The notes: generated from the sequence alone by a model not told the origin. 64,000 nucleotides of DNA from Trichomonas vaginalis G3 (GCF_026262505.1 NC_067204.1:4001797-4065796), one strand, 5' to 3'; positions 9,577 to 20,635 are shown, numbered from the stretch's first letter. Numbers and translations: made by a program.

Positions 9577-10447
9577 TTGTGTTTATCTTGTTATGTGATT
9601 CATATTTTCACGATCTGACAGCAGAAATCGAATCAGCGGAGCCTGAAGAATCAGATTACGTGGGGAAAATAGGTTTTGAACGCTTAGATAGGGATATAAT
9701 GAGACTTTATGAGGTATGCTGTATAAATATAGCTTTTGCAATAATATGTCATGAGACTAGAATATGAAGAGAGTATATATGTGTTATTGTCAAATGTTTA
9801 TATGTGGAGATAGCTCGGTAGAGTCTATAAAATAGTTCAGTACATGCCATAGGGAATATAAAGCACAAAAAATAATAAATAAATATTAAATAGGGAAATT
9901 AATATTTTAAATAATGTAAGTAAAGTATTTTCTCTAAGTATCATAGTGGATGACAAACAAGAGTGCACAATGCACTCTTGTCGGTCAAAGTTTTGCAATC
10001 GTATTCTGATTGCAATAAATTGTTCATTCTGGGAGACATGCACAGGCAATGTCTCCCGGAATGACACATGCAGACCAACAAGAGTGCACAATGCACTCTT
10101 GTCGGTCAAAGTTCCGCATTCAAGTTATGAATGCGGAACAGTATGCCATTCTGGGAGACATGCACAGGCAATGTCTCCCGGAATGACACATGCAGACCAA
10201 CAAGAGTGCACAATGCACTCTTGTCGGTCAAAGTTGCGCATTCTGATTGCAATAAAGTTCATTCTGGGAGACATGCACAGGCAATGTCTCCCGGAATGAC
10301 ACATGCAGACCAACAAGAGTGCACAATGCACTCTTGTCGGTCAAAGTTCCGCATTCAAGTTATGAATGCGGAACAGTATGCCATTCTGGGAGACATGCAC
10401 AGGCAATGTCTCCCGGAATGACACATGCAGACCAACAAGAGTGAACA
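9577..10447 (-). repeat. Right arm of the large inverted duplication
   Basis: Reverse complement of 8538-9296 at very high identity, with about one extra array unit. The central spacer 9297-9576 is unique. The 62-codon frame present in both arms (9104-9292 and 9579-9767) is a duplicated shadow without recognised features. Confidence 0.85.
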
Positions 10448-11981
10448 ATCCGCTTTCTCCTTTGAAATCCAACATTCTAATCACATCTACATTAATAAAT
10501 TGTTATAAAATACTAATCAAAGATCCAATACAATTCTACTATCTTATTCACACATTACCAATGTTAACACCTCTTATAACTTAAATTATTTCATAAAATT
10601 TGTTTTTATATCTTATTATTTTCTCATAATGCTTCTAATACATCTCTAATTTCTTACATTCAAACACCAATATCGTCATACTATCATAAGCACTTAATTT
10701 TTTCAAAATTTTAGACTTAAATTTGAGCTACATTTTCATCATCATTTTTAGCCTTAAGCTTCTATAAGGTTATAATACATTATCGTAATATTCTAATATT
10801 TATGATTCTTACTACTCAATTCAATATAATCATATAAGTCACTCATAATCAGGAGCATAATTTAAAAATCTATAGCTCATATTTTGACAATTATATATAT
10901 AGATGATGCATATTGCAATTCCGGTTTCAACACGATCAAATGTCAAACCATGATAAAATATATATCAATTTACAAAATATCGATTAACATTAGAATCCAT
11001 ATCTAATTCCATCAATGCACAAGTTGTAAATGCTTAATTCATCTTTGAGAAACGTGAATAGCACAATTTTATAAGATTATTTGTTGAATATTTAAAATAT
11101 AAGCCAAATCGAATCTGCTGTATATTACTTTAGTTTATAATTGAATGTTAAATGTGCTCAGATAAATATTTGAGTCAGATATCGCATTTTCTAATTTCAA
11201 AATTTATCTCATGAAGTTAGAATTTATTTGATCATACAACATCATATTAGTCAAACTAGAGTTCAATCGCGATTCCAAAATGGAACAATTGCTTGTTTTA
11301 TCAAAATGTTAAAATATTAATCTAAAAAACTTAATATCTAACCAAAACATTCTAGAAATATCATATACAGGTATATGCAATCTAAATGCACACGAAATAC
11401 TGAAAATTAAAAAGAATATTTATGAGATTATTAAATCTTATGCATTTCAATGAAGAGTCGATAATTATCATCTCTATAGGTTATATATCAACATATGAGT
11501 TTTTGGATTGACCACTACTATACTAATGTGATCAAATTAATCTGATTTCTTGACTTTTCATTTGAAGCATTCGCAGTAGTAGGAGTACCTTCATATATTA
11601 ACATATTAAAAAATTGCGCCCAGATTCGCAGTTTAATCATGATTTTAAGATTGCATTAGATTTCGAAATGCAGAAAAAAATCACTTTAGATTCCCTTCAA
11701 ACTCTAAGCATAAGCATGTCTCTATATGAGGAAACTATTTGAGCTATTCATTTGGCGGCCCAAAAACTCATGTTGCCTGAGCGCAGAAAATACCAATTTT
11801 TGGACCCTGGGTAGGGGGTCATGCATGTTTTCTAAATGTTGGAAAAGTAGGGTATATATATATATATATATAATAGTGAAATAGAACAAGAGATAATTAT
11901 TGATGATTAAATTGTAGACGAGGATAAAAGTTTAGATAAATTAATAAAATTAGTGTGGAATCAGACAAATTTCGGGTTGTT
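10448..11981. other. A+T-rich gap, no gene seen
   Basis: No coding frame is supported. A (TA)n tract lies at about 11855-11872, directly after the right copy of the 24-bp inverted repeat. Confidence 0.5.
11832..11855 (-). repeat. Right copy of a 24-bp inverted repeat
   Basis: TAAATGTTGGAAAAGTAGGG then TATA is the partner of 5745-5768 in reverse complement. Confidence 0.5.
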
Positions 11982-13312
11982 TGGGAAGGAATTGTTGGCT
12001 ATGATGTACTGATTCATGATCAGTACATCATAGCCAACAATTCCTTGTACAAAGTTCAAAAACTTGGGTGCAATCAGAACTGATTGCACCCAAGTTTTTG
12101 AACTTTCTCGAGGGAATGAAAGGGTAAGAGGTATACATTATGAATATATACCTCTTACCCTTCCATTCCTCTCTGACAGCGGGAAACTTTGTCTGAATGT
12201 TAAACTATTCAGACAAAGTTTCCCGCTGTTTGGGAAGGAATTGTTGGCTATGATGTACTGATTCATGATCAGTACATCATAGCCAACAATTCCTTGTACA
12301 AAGTTCAAAAACTTGGGTGCAATCAGAACTGATTGCACCCAAGTTTTTGAACTTTCTCGAGGGAATGAAAGGGTAAGAGGTATACATTATGAATATATAC
12401 CTCTTACCCTTCCATTCCCTCTCTGACAGCGGGAAACTTTGTCTGAATGTTAAACTATTCAGACAAAGTTTCCCGCTGTTTGGGAAGGAATTGTTGGCTA
12501 TGATGTACTGATTCATGATCAGTACATCATAGCCAACAATTCCTTGTACAAAGTTCAAAAACTTGGGTGCAATCAGAACTGATTGCACCCAAGTTTTTGA
12601 ACTTTCTCGAGGGAATGAAAGGGTAAGAGGTATACATTATGAATATATACCTCTTACCCTTCCATTCCCTCTCTGACAGCGGGAAACTTTGTCTGAATGT
12701 TAAACTATTCAGACAAAGTTTCCCGCTGTTTGGGAAGGAATTGTTGGCTATGATGTACTGATTCATGATCAGTACATCATAGCCAACAATTCCTTGTACA
12801 AAGTTCAAAAACTTGGGTGCAATCAGTTCTGATTGCACCCAAGTTTTTGAACTTTCTCGAGGGAATGAAAGGGTAAGAGGTATACATTATGAATATATAC
12901 CTCTTACCCTTCCATTCCCTCTCTGACAGCGGGAAACTTTGTCTGAATGTTAAACTATTCAGACAAAGTTTCCCGCTGTTTGGGAAGGAATTGTTGGCTA
13001 TGATGTACTGATTCATGATCAGTACATCATAGCCAACAATTCCTTATACAAAGTTCAAAAACTTGGGTGCAATCAGTTCTGATTGCACCCAAGTTTTTGA
13101 ACTTTCTCGAGGGAATGAAAGGGTAAGAGGTATACATTATGAATATATACCTCTTACCCTTCCATTCCCTCTCTGACAGCGGGAAACTTTGTCTGAATGT
13201 TAAACTATTCAGACAAAGTTTCCCGCTGTTTGGGAAGGAATTGTTGGCTATGATGTACTGATTCATGATCAGTACATCATAGCCAACAATTCCTTATACA
13301 AAGTTCAAAAAC
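11982..13312 (+). repeat. 250-bp satellite made of four back-to-back hairpins
   Basis: TGGGAAGGAATTGTTGG starts at 11982, 12231, 12481, 12731, 12981 and 13231. Each unit contains four hairpins of about 60 bp with almost no spacer: H1 (GGAATTGTTGGCTATGATG arms), H2 (AGTTCAAAAACTTGGGTGC arms), H3 (AGGGAATGAAAGGGTAAGAG arms) and H4 (CAGCGGGAAACTTTGTCTG arms). Copies are almost identical. The H2 loop is AA in units 1-3 and TT in units 4-5. A related array in reverse orientation lies at 16936-17396. Confidence 0.92.
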
Positions 13313-14044
13313 TGATTTTCATTTGGCAGATCCACTTCTTGTCTTTCCATTTTTTTTGAATCAATTTATACAAATAAACTTATAAAACACAAAATTATTA
13401 TTTTATAATATAATTCTTAGATAATACATCCGATATGTAAAGTGTCAAAAATGAATTGAACCGAATTTTCATGCATTACAGGGAAAATTGCAGATCTATA
13501 TTTCAGAACAGCCTTAACGGCTAAGATTTAGGAACAATGTTAAGTATCAAAAAGAAAGGAGGTCTGATATAGACAACATATATCGTTGAAGGTTGAAAAA
13601 TCTCTAATATTTGAGCCCAAAATTTCAAATTTTAATTTTTTGAAAAAAGAGGCCACCCGTATGTACGTTTATTTGAGAGGAGGAGGATTATATTTTTGAA
13701 AGGGTGAAACATTATGAATATGTTAATTATATAATAATATGTATTATTATTGTTCCATATTAAGTTCTGTCAAAATGTAAGCTATTCAATTCTATCGTCG
13801 GGGAAAGTATCACAAATCTATCGATTTTTTTGTAAAAGTATACAAAAACATATGGTATTCAATTAGTTTATAATAATATAAATATTAAGATTATCCAAAA
13901 TAAGAAAAACTAGGTTTTGAGAACACTTTTGAGATGATAATCAAAATATTTTGATTGAAAAATAATATATTATTTATCAGATAAAAAATGGATTTTTTCA
14001 AATTTAAAAATTCTGAAAAATAAACAGTTTTGTAAAGTAAAAAA
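13313..14044. other. Gap with a hAT-end fragment
   Basis: 13481-13500 reads GGGAAAATTGCAGATCTATA, matching the hAT end at 5532-5548 and the end of the element at 47404-47423. No gene is seen in the rest. Confidence 0.5.
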
Positions 14045-14120
14045 ATGAACGAAAACTTGAGACCTCGTATTCCAAATGAATGGGTAAGATATATGTATGA
14101 AAAACTTGAAAGTGGTGAGT

Positions 14121-15606
14121 AAGGATGTCAATTTGGAAGAAAAGTGAGAAAATTCCTAAAATGCTAAAAATGAATTTTCCAAACGTATTTTTTTATCTCA
14201 TTTTTTTGATTTTGAAAAAAATTTGGAGAGAAGAACTCTTCGTTTTTGAATTTTATCACGATGGTTTTAAAGTATATTAGACACATGTATTGGTATTACT
14301 ATTTTTGTATATTTTGAGAGAAAATCCCTAAAAAGTGAGAAAATCTAAGACGGTTTGAGAAAATATATAAACTATTGAAAATTTGAATTAAACTTCTAAT
14401 TTGGAAAAAAGAAATTTGGAAAGAAGAAAATTCAAAAATCGAGATTTAGACTCAGCATCAAATGGAGAACAAAATGTTTCTTCATATGAAGGAAAAAAAT
14501 TTTCTTGTGAAGAAATAGAGTTTTTAAAATTTTATTGTATGTAATGAAATAAACAAATATTAAAATTATTTTTTGATAACAAGAAAATTCCCAATAGAAA
14601 ATATTTGAGAGAAAGAAAAAAAGAAAATTGAAAAATATTACTCTCCTTTATATTTCATGAGATTTTAAATTTATTCTCATAAAATTGACAATTTTATACG
14701 TTTAGATGAAAATAAGTGATTTTGGTTGAAATAGAAATTATTATTTGCTTACAGCTATCAAATAGATTTTTGCTATTTTGATTAAAATTTGTTAATCAAA
14801 TTAATAAATTTTTTCTAAATATCTTAAATATCTGGATCACTCACATATACAATGAATTGAACGATAAAAATAATACAAACTCAACTAAGTTTCCTGTCTT
14901 TCAACTAAAAAAAATTATGCAAATTAAATTAAATTGTTTATTCAAATATAAAACAAGATGAAGTAATTACAGTTATCATAAACTTTATGAATAACTCTGT
15001 AATTGGTTCAGATTTTCGTAAAAATATTTTTATTAATATCGATAAGAATACGTTTACCTACTATCACAACATATCGATAAACAAGAGTAGAGTGATTTTT
15101 ATCATCGAAACTTTTTAAAAGCTGTAAGCTGGAAGGAAAAATCTTGTTTTTTCTGAGTTAGTTGTAGAACTATTGATGCACGAGTTATCATTGTGATGTA
15201 GAAGGATGTCAATGTACTGACTGAAGGATATGAAGTGAATTGAATTTCATTGCATTTCAATTTGATCAAAATTTGTTGAAATGATATGAATGTGTCAACA
15301 TCTGTATCACTCTCTTTCACTCCTTCCCTATTCTTTCGAGAACGAAGCTAGCTCAGCTTTCGCTGAGCGAATTGACACTTTTGATGTCCTAAACGTACAT
15401 GCTCTCAAATTTATCGAAAAAAATTATACCACCTAAACTAGTATATTCTTATTTTAAATATGATATTATCCTTAGAATCCACACTAGAATATATTTAAAT
15501 CAACTTTTAAAAAAGTTCGAATCCTGCGCGTCTCACTTTTTAAATTTTCGAAAAGGAAAATTATATTCTCCTAAAATGAAAACAATTTTCCGAATTGACA
15601 TCCTTA
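14121..15606. mobile_element. 1.49-kb non-coding element inserted in the IS3-like gene
   Basis: TGGTGAGT at 14113-14120 is repeated at 15607-15614 as an 8-bp target duplication. The ends are inverted: AAGGATGTCAATTTGG on the left and CCGAATTGACATCCTTA on the right. The inside is A+T-rich with no credible transposase. It is therefore a non-autonomous element of a family with 8-bp duplications, perhaps hAT-like. Confidence 0.75.
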
Positions 15607-16374
15607 TGGTGAGTTAACATACGCAACAGTTTTGAAAAAAGTTCCATATTCTTATCAAAATGTTACAATTTTCAAACAAATTTCAAGAAATACTCTCAAA
15701 AAAGCATTCAAAGAAATCGGTGGTACACCAAAAATTAAAAGTGGCCCTCCACAAGAGGAATTAACTCCAGAATTAATTTTGAAGGTTCAGAATTCTTATG
15801 AAAATTACAAATGTGGGTTTCAAAAATTGTATTGGACTCTCAATATGAATCCAAAACAATTTCAAATCAGTTACAATGCAGTTATTAAGGCAGCAAAATT
15901 TCTGGGAATTTACAAAGAAAAAGATAAAAGTAATCCAAAAGCATATTATGTGGATTATGAAGCAATTCTTCCAAATACAATCTGGCATGTGGATATTCAT
16001 TTTTTGAAAGAACCAGAAACTTTACCGGTTTATGGAATAATTGATGACAAAAGTCGTTATTTGTTAGCATTGAAATTGAAACAATAAGAATTACCGAAAA
16101 AGTGACAAAACATCAAAAACAGGGAGGGGGTCTCAATTTTTATTACTTATATTATTTTACAATATTTATATAAATACTCTTTATAATATATTTTACTATA
16201 AAATTATACCTCAAATTCAAATATTTAAAATATTATTTACATAATTATCTCAAAATTATATTTTATATATTATTTTTCATATGTATAAATCATATAATCT
16301 ATATCTATGCAAATCTCATCTAAAATTTTTTGAAACAAACCGCTACCATTTTATAATGGTCCATCTTAAATTCA

Positions 16375-17396
16375 TCATAAATTCTGGTACATGTTAGTAC
16401 CAGAGTCTTCAAATCTCAAACACTCTGGTACCAACATGTACCAGACGCGAGTTTCCAATGCCCTCGTACGATTTTCTATTAAGATCTTCTTGAATGAGAA
16501 GGTCTTCATAGAAACTCGTACGAGGGCTTCTCTTTTAAATACTCTGGTACCTGCTGGTATCGGAGTCGACTTTACAGCCCTTTCCCCAATTTTGAAGCTG
16601 GGGAAAGTTTTCAAGCAATGAAAGGGAAGCTCTCGCTATGAGGTGAAAATCTAGAATTTTTACCTCATAGCGAGTAATCCTTTGTTAATTGCTTGAAAAC
16701 TTTCTTCAAATTATCAAAATTTCGAGGAAAGTTTCCTTGCTTCAAAGTAGAGATGGAGCCCTTTGAGCCACTGCATATAGGTCAGTGACTCAAAATACTC
16801 CATCTCTACTAGAAATCGCCAAAATTTGGGTCGCAATCTTTGAAATGCGACGCAAGTTTTGGCAATTTCGCGAGGGACTTGCTCTCATTTGGTGCATAGA
16901 TTCACACTCTATGCATCAGATGGAACAATTCTTTCGCTGACAGCGGGAAACTTTGTCTGAATAGTTTAACATTCAGACAAAGTTTTCCGCTGTCAGAGAG
17001 GGAATGGAAGGGTAAGAGGTATATATTCATAATGTATACCTCTTACTCTTCCATTCCCTCAAGAAAGTTCAAAAACTTGGGTGCAATCAGAACTGATTGC
17101 ACCCAAGTTTTTGAACTTTATATAAGGAATTGTTGGCTATGATGTACTGATCATGAATCAGTACATCATAGCCAACAATTCCTTCGCAAACAGTGGGAAA
17201 CTTTGTCTGAATAGTTTAACATTCAGACAAAATTTCCCGCTGTCAGGGAGGGAATTAGAGGGTGGGAGATATATAGATAGACTATAAATCTCTCACCCTT
17301 TAATTCCCTCAAGAAAGTTCAAAAACTTGGGTGCAATCAGAACTGATTGCACCCAAGTTTTTGAATTTTGTATAAGGAATTGTTGGCTATGATGTG
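16375..17396 (-). repeat. Hairpin array inside the 1.96-kb element
   Basis: Back-to-back hairpins fill the stretch. The first ones (CTGGTACATGTTAGTACCAG, ACTCGTACGAGGGC, CTCGCTATGAGG, TAGAGATGGAG arms) are diverged. From about 16936 the order H4-H3-H2-H1 repeats twice with the same arms as the 12.0-13.3 kb array but in reverse orientation. Confidence 0.85.
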
Positions 17397-17937
17397 GATA
17401 GCCGCTGCCAGACCAAATGAATTAACCGTTGTGAATAACGTTTCTGAATCTTTATTTAAAAAGATAAAATATCACGATTTTGGCTGCGTTAAAAATCAAA
17501 GAATTGATGTTTTTGTCAAAAATCTTTTAGAAGAAGTTGCACCCGATTACTTTTATCGTATTAAAAACGATTTACTTCAAACAGGTTTTATTCCTTCAAT
17601 TAGAATTCGCGAGCCTCGATTGACAGATTATAAAACAAAATTGAAAAGAGAAGTTCAATCACGTTTATACCAAGTATTAAATTTTGTTCAGAATCAAGAA
17701 GCCAATTTGAATCCATTAAGATTTTTATTGGAAAATGCTGAAGAAAAACATTCTCAAATAAATGAGAAGATACAAAATTCAATTACATATTTAAGATCGT
17801 TTGAAATTCCAAATGAATTGTTAGATACGTATATGTTAGAAATTAATGAATTTTGTTATAATTCTCCAGATTATATTTTAGAACATTTCGAAGAATTTTT
17901 AGAGGATTTCAAAGAAAAGAATAATTTAATAGACTAA
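17368..17937 (+). CDS. Transposase-like C-terminal fragment fused to the hairpin array
   Basis: A 189-codon frame. The first 8 or so codons lie in the last hairpin of the array, and the unique part starts near 17393. The protein contains RPNELTVVNNVSESLFKKIK, an N-x3-E pattern like the region after the last catalytic residue in Mutator-type transposases, then a helical Leu/Glu-rich tail. I infer a 3' remnant of a transposase whose 5' part was replaced by the hairpin array, but the family is not certain. It could instead be an element accessory gene. It ends just before the right TIR at about 18008-18032. Confidence 0.4.
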   Translation: MYKELLAMMWIAAARPNELTVVNNVSESLFKKIKYHDFGCVKNQRIDVFVKNLLEEVAPDYFYRIKNDLLQTGFIPSIRIREPRLTDYKTKLKREVQSRLYQVLNFVQNQEANLNPLRFLLENAEEKHSQINEKIQNSITYLRSFEIPNELLDTYMLEINEFCYNSPDYILEHFEEFLEDFKEKNNLID

Positions 17938-18558
17938 AAAATTTATTATTTTTATTTATTGTGAATTTTAAATTGTCACTTTTTAAGTGTTACTCCCTAT
18001 TGAAAGTGTCACTTTTTCGGAAATTCTTATATACTCCATTTTTTGAAAGAACCAGAAACTTTACCGGTTTATGGAATAATTGATGACAAAAGTCGTTATT
18101 TGTTAGCATTGAAATTGCTTCGTAACAAAAGTTCAACAGAAACTTCAAAAGTGGCAATTGCAACAGTTCAAAAATATGGAGCACCTTTCTGTTTCTGGTC
18201 AGATAACGGTAAAGAAAATGAGGGAGAGTTCACAAAATTTTTGAGTACTTATGACATTCAAATCAGAAAATCAGCTCCATACATGCCACGTCAAAATGGC
18301 AAAATTGAACGCCTCTGGCCATCACTGGACAAAAATGCTCCAAAGTCTTCAGAATTTGAGAGCATCAATCAGGAATTGGAAGAATTCAGGCAAAAATACA
18401 ATGACATGCCACATGGCGCTCATCCAAAAATTGGAGTTCGACCATACACTCCAAGAGAGGTTTACAACAAATTTAAGAAATGGACCAAGGATGATAAACC
18501 GCTCTGGAAAAAATGTGTTAATAAGCAGTGGGAAGTTGAAGAGATTCCAAACTATTGA

Positions 18559-18915
18559 AATATTCTATATTTTTTTCAAAAATTCTCATTCAAATTTGAA
18601 TTTGGTTTTCAAAATTATGAATAAACATTATTTTTATTAAACTTGATTTTTAGCTCTGAAGAATCAAAAGAATTTAGCGAGAAAGAATATGCAGCTCACA
18701 TAGGGGTAGATAAAGATATATCTCGAAAAAAATTGAATTTATTGTAAAGAATGAAGAAGTTCATTTTAAGATTGAGTTGATTTTCAACCAAAACGAGAGA
18801 GCATGCAGGCAAATGAAATTCGAAAAGTGAAAGGAATGACATATGCAAAAGAAAAGATTCAAATAACGCAAGCGAAATATAGATCAGTTAAAATCAGAAT
18901 AAAATTTCGATCTTT
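18559..18915. other. Gap after the IS3-like gene
   Basis: About 18650-18900 has some coding-like composition, with several short interrupted frames, and may be a gene remnant. No product can be named. Confidence 0.35.
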
Positions 18916-19333
18916 TCTACAGGGAACTAAAGGCTATGAGACACTGATATAAGGTCAGTGCCTCATAGCCTTTAGTTCCCTACTAAAAGTGAGAAAACTT
19001 GTTCGCAATGCGAAATGATTGCGAACAAGTTTTCTCACTTCAGCGAGGGAATTGTTCCTTATGATGCATACATTATAAATATATACATCATAAGGAACAA
19101 TTCCCTCTAGATAGCTGGGAAACTTTCTCTAAATAACTTATCGTTTGGAGAAAGTTTCCCAGCTATCTACTGGGAACTAAAGGCTATGAGGCACTAATAT
19201 ATAATCAGTGCCTCATAGCCTTTAGTTTGTTATTAAAAACGAGAAAACTTGTTCGAAATGATAAACAATTTCGAACAAGTTTTCTCGTTTTAAGGAGGGA
19301 ATTGTTCCTTATGATGCATACATTATAAATATA
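18916..19333 (+). repeat. Four-hairpin array, left part
   Basis: Hairpins follow each other: Ha (GGGAACTAAAGGCTATGAG arms), Hb (GAGAAAACTTGTTCGCAATG arms), Hc (GAGGGAATTGTTCCTTATG arms) and Hd (TAGCTGGGAAACTTTCTC arms), then a second Ha-Hb-Hc. The array is interrupted in the Hc loop by the mariner and continues at 20636. Confidence 0.9.
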
Positions 19334-20633
19334 GGGTGTCCAAAGGTGCGTTTAGCACAGCGCTCTATATGAGACTATTAAAGGAGATATATGCTGATTA
19401 TAAATATATAATAAAAAATATGAATATATGTATATGATGAGTATGTTGTATTTTGGCGCCATGCCGGGATATAAAATGAATTTTGAGACAAGAGGCGGTT
19501 TCGCGGGAAATTTTGGCGGGATTTTTTTCATTTTTTTAATGAATCATAAAGAAAACATCCTCGCTCTTGCAAAAAAATGCAAAGACTGTAAAAAAATCTA
19601 CGAGACATTGGTAAAATGCTTCGGTATGGATGCTCCTAGCTATTCCACTGTAACGTATCATGTTAGGATGTATCACTTCATGAACAAAAAGGCGCCCATC
19701 ATAAAAATTGACAAAAAATCGCCGGATCAAAGAAAAATCAAAGCAATTCTTCAAGCGCTAGATGAAGACCCAAGAGCATCACTCAGAAGGATAGAGGAGA
19801 TGACAAAGATACCACGTACAACAGTCAGTTATTATCTGCACAATTATTTGAACTACAAACTAGCGTATACACGTTGGGTTCCGCACAACCTTAATTCAGT
19901 TCAAAAAAAATCTAGAGTCCAATCTTCGAAAGAGCTCCTCTCTATATTGGGTGCGTATCAATCCAAGAAGTTTCGCTTTTTAGTAACAGGGGACGAGTCT
20001 TGGTTTCAATATGCAACAGAAGCCAAAATCATGTGGATCCCGAAGGATGAAAATCCGCAAACATTCCCGAAGAAAAAAATTGACACACCAATGATGATGT
20101 TGTCGGTTTTTTGGGGCGTGAATGGCATCATCGCAATTGATATTCTTCAAAAACCTAATACGATGAATGCTCAGTATCTAATTGACAATGTTCTTACTCA
20201 AATTATCAATTCTGATGAGTTTGAGAAATCCAAACAACAAAAACAAAAGTTTGCAATTCATTTTGATAATTCAAGAGTTCACAAAAGTCATAAGGTAATG
20301 AATTACTTGGTGGAAAACAATGTCAAAGTTGTTCCAAACCCAATTTATTCACCTGATATTGCACCCTCTGACTTTTATTTATTCGGCACGCTAAAAAAGA
20401 GAGCTGAAGGACGCGAATTCGCGAGTCCAGATGATCTTGAAAATTTTGTAAGAGAGCAATTTGAGCAATTTTCTCATGATGATTTAAAGCGTGTCTTTCA
20501 AGCCTGGATCGATCGCTGCGAACGCGTGATTGAATCCAATGGTGATTATATTTAAATAAACTTTATATATATGTAACTTGTTTATTTCTATTCGCAGTAT
20601 TCAGGTTTGTGCTAAACACACCTTTGGACACCC
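19334..20633 (+). mobile_element. Intact mariner element, 1300 bp
   Basis: The element is flanked by TA (19332-19333 and 20634-20635). The 26-bp TIRs start GGGTGTCCAAAGGTG and differ at one position (TIRs 19334-19359 and 20608-20633). It holds one complete transposase gene. It sits in the loop of a hairpin at a TATA in the satellite array. Confidence 0.95.
19539..20555 (+). CDS. mariner transposase
   Basis: 338 residues from ATG 19539. An upstream in-frame ATG at 19428 would add 37 residues of low-complexity sequence, but I prefer 19539 because TTCATTT, a host-like initiator, lies 12 bp before it. The N-terminal half has helix-turn-helix character (LRRIEEMTKIPRTTVSYYL). The catalytic triad is D,D34D: VTGDESWFQY, IHFDNSRVHKSH and SPDIAPSDFYLF, with exactly 34 residues between the second and third Asp. 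WVPHNL is the conserved mariner linker motif. It would excise and reinsert the element at TA. No stop or frameshift is seen, so the gene may be active. Mariners of this type are known from Trichomonas. Confidence 0.93.
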   Translation: MNHKENILALAKKCKDCKKIYETLVKCFGMDAPSYSTVTYHVRMYHFMNKKAPIIKIDKKSPDQRKIKAILQALDEDPRASLRRIEEMTKIPRTTVSYYLHNYLNYKLAYTRWVPHNLNSVQKKSRVQSSKELLSILGAYQSKKFRFLVTGDESWFQYATEAKIMWIPKDENPQTFPKKKIDTPMMMLSVFWGVNGIIAIDILQKPNTMNAQYLIDNVLTQIINSDEFEKSKQQKQKFAIHFDNSRVHKSHKVMNYLVENNVKVVPNPIYSPDIAPSDFYLFGTLKKRAEGREFASPDDLENFVREQFEQFSHDDLKRVFQAWIDRCERVIESNGDYI

Positions 20634-20635
20634 TA

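Larger units (their letters stand above)
16079..18036. mobile_element. 1.96-kb element with an 81-bp flanking duplication
   Basis: The flanks 15998-16078 and 18037-18117 are an identical 81-bp piece of the host transposase gene. Near-terminal inverted repeats are ATAAGAATTACCGAAAAAGT (left) and ACTTTTTCGGAAATTCTTAT (right). Inside are a hairpin array (16375-17396) and an open frame (17368-17937). An 81-bp duplication is far longer than the common transposon classes make, so the mechanism is unclear. Confidence 0.7.
14045..18558 (+). pseudogene. IS3-like (IS3EU-type) DDE transposase gene split by two insertions
   Basis: Three blocks join in one reading frame: 14045-14120, 15615-16078 and 18118-18558. 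The first encodes a short N-terminus from ATG 14045. The second gives a helix-turn-helix-like region and WHVDIHF, the first catalytic Asp. The third gives WSDNGKEN (second Asp) and, 34 residues later, NGKIERLW (Glu). This is the DDE core of IS3/retroviral-type integrases, and eukaryotic relatives are known as IS3EU transposons. The total would be about 326 residues. Block 1 is cut by the element at 14121-15606 and block 2 by the element at 16079-18036, so the gene is dead as it stands. The frame is otherwise intact, which implies recent disruption. Confidence 0.8.

Noticed and set aside
9104-9767. 62-codon frame present twice (both arms)
   Set aside because: The two copies are the same DNA in an inverted duplication; no promoter-like context or recognised domain.
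12064-13266. Several 65-103-codon frames in the 250-bp array
   Set aside because: They recur with the satellite period on both strands and simply read through palindromes.
15511-15535. GTTCGAATCC, tRNA T-loop-like
   Set aside because: No T-arm, anticodon arm or acceptor stem can be formed around it.
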